Positions 13,038 to 13,191 of a DNA stretch of 13,191 nt are shown in pieces. Positions within the stretch are counted from its first letter, which is position 1. The number at the start of each line of letters is the position of its first letter. The position numbers and the translations under genes are program-made. The stretch comes from Neobacillus ginsengisoli (GTDB taxonomy: Bacteria > Bacillota > Bacilli > Bacillales_B > DSM-18226): the NCBI RefSeq assembly GCF_030813055.1, contig NZ_JAUSTW010000022.1:1-13191 (forward strand), given 5' to 3'. Under the pieces are notes generated by a model that did no database searches, was not told the DNA's origin, and worked only from the letters and a program-made list of their open reading frames with translations.

Positions 13038-13191
13038 TTACTAACCCCCTTCTGCTAGTCCTTCTAATTTGAATTTTACCAAATATTTTCTTGTTCAACT
13101 CCCTCAGTTTGATACGATTATCTCTCGAATGCTCACTTATTCGCAGGATTTCATAACCCTTGTATTTGGATTTACGTGTAATTGATATGAG
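12991..13191 (-). CDS. Possible C-terminal end of an upstream ORF (cut by window end)
   Basis: The frame on the minus strand is open from the window edge for 66 codons to a TAA at 12991-12993, and includes KSKYKGYEILRISEHSRD and a very basic IRRTSRRG stretch. It overlaps the first 47 bases of the DUF523 gene. The overlap with a well-supported start makes its last part doubtful. It may be a decayed gene or chance. No family is recognised. Confidence 0.2.
   Translation of the reverse strand, partial: LISITRKSKYKGYEILRISEHSRDNRIKLRELNKKIFGKIQIRRTSRRGLVNDIGEFLLCGVRCEI

Noticed and set aside
1..13191. tRNA, rRNA, CRISPR array or replication origin
   Set aside because: No cloverleaf, rRNA core sequence, regularly spaced direct repeats or DnaA-box cluster was seen on reading.

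Overview
The window looks like a chromosomal accessory region of a low-GC Bacillaceae (Bacillus sensu lato). The base composition is AT-rich, Shine-Dalgarno sites are strong (GGAGG type), and it carries typical Bacillus regulatory RNAs (an M-box and a ydaO-type c-di-AMP aptamer). The protein families also fit: KimA-like permease, ArsI, DUF523 and a Pat-like GNAT. Most genes lie on the minus strand; the main plus-strand unit is a riboswitch-controlled ABC transporter.

Layout. 1-342: 3' end of an IS110-family transposase, cut by the window edge. 528-1369: two small minus-strand genes, a membrane protein and an acidic soluble protein. 1579-5182: a plus-strand operon with a consensus promoter, an M-box Mg2+ riboswitch and terminator, a possible 39-aa leader or small protein, a second terminator-like hairpin, a fused two-domain ABC permease, an ABC ATPase with a C-terminal AAA-associated domain, and a terminator. 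5183-7928: a decayed stretch with gene debris, an intact five-helix membrane protein, a 64-aa small protein, an NRAMP-transporter C-terminal remnant and a GNAT acetyltransferase broken by a 5-bp tandem duplication. 8167-8760: arsI with a promoter flanked by three ArsR-like inverted repeats. 9082-12067, read on the minus strand: a promoter, a c-di-AMP riboswitch and terminator, an unrecognised 192-aa gene, then a KimA/KUP-like potassium permease. 12216-12488: non-coding, with a 105-nt long hairpin between perfect 12-bp inverted repeats. 12579-13037: a DUF523/TudS-like Fe-S protein.

The region's theme is cation and metalloid homeostasis: Mg2+-sensing RNA over an orphan ABC transporter without a binding protein, c-di-AMP-sensing RNA over a potassium-type permease, an NRAMP relic, and an organoarsenical lyase. 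The most notable system is the M-box-controlled NitT/TauT-type ABC transporter and its small ORF. This class of transporter has no assigned metal role that I know of, yet it sits under a magnesium riboswitch.
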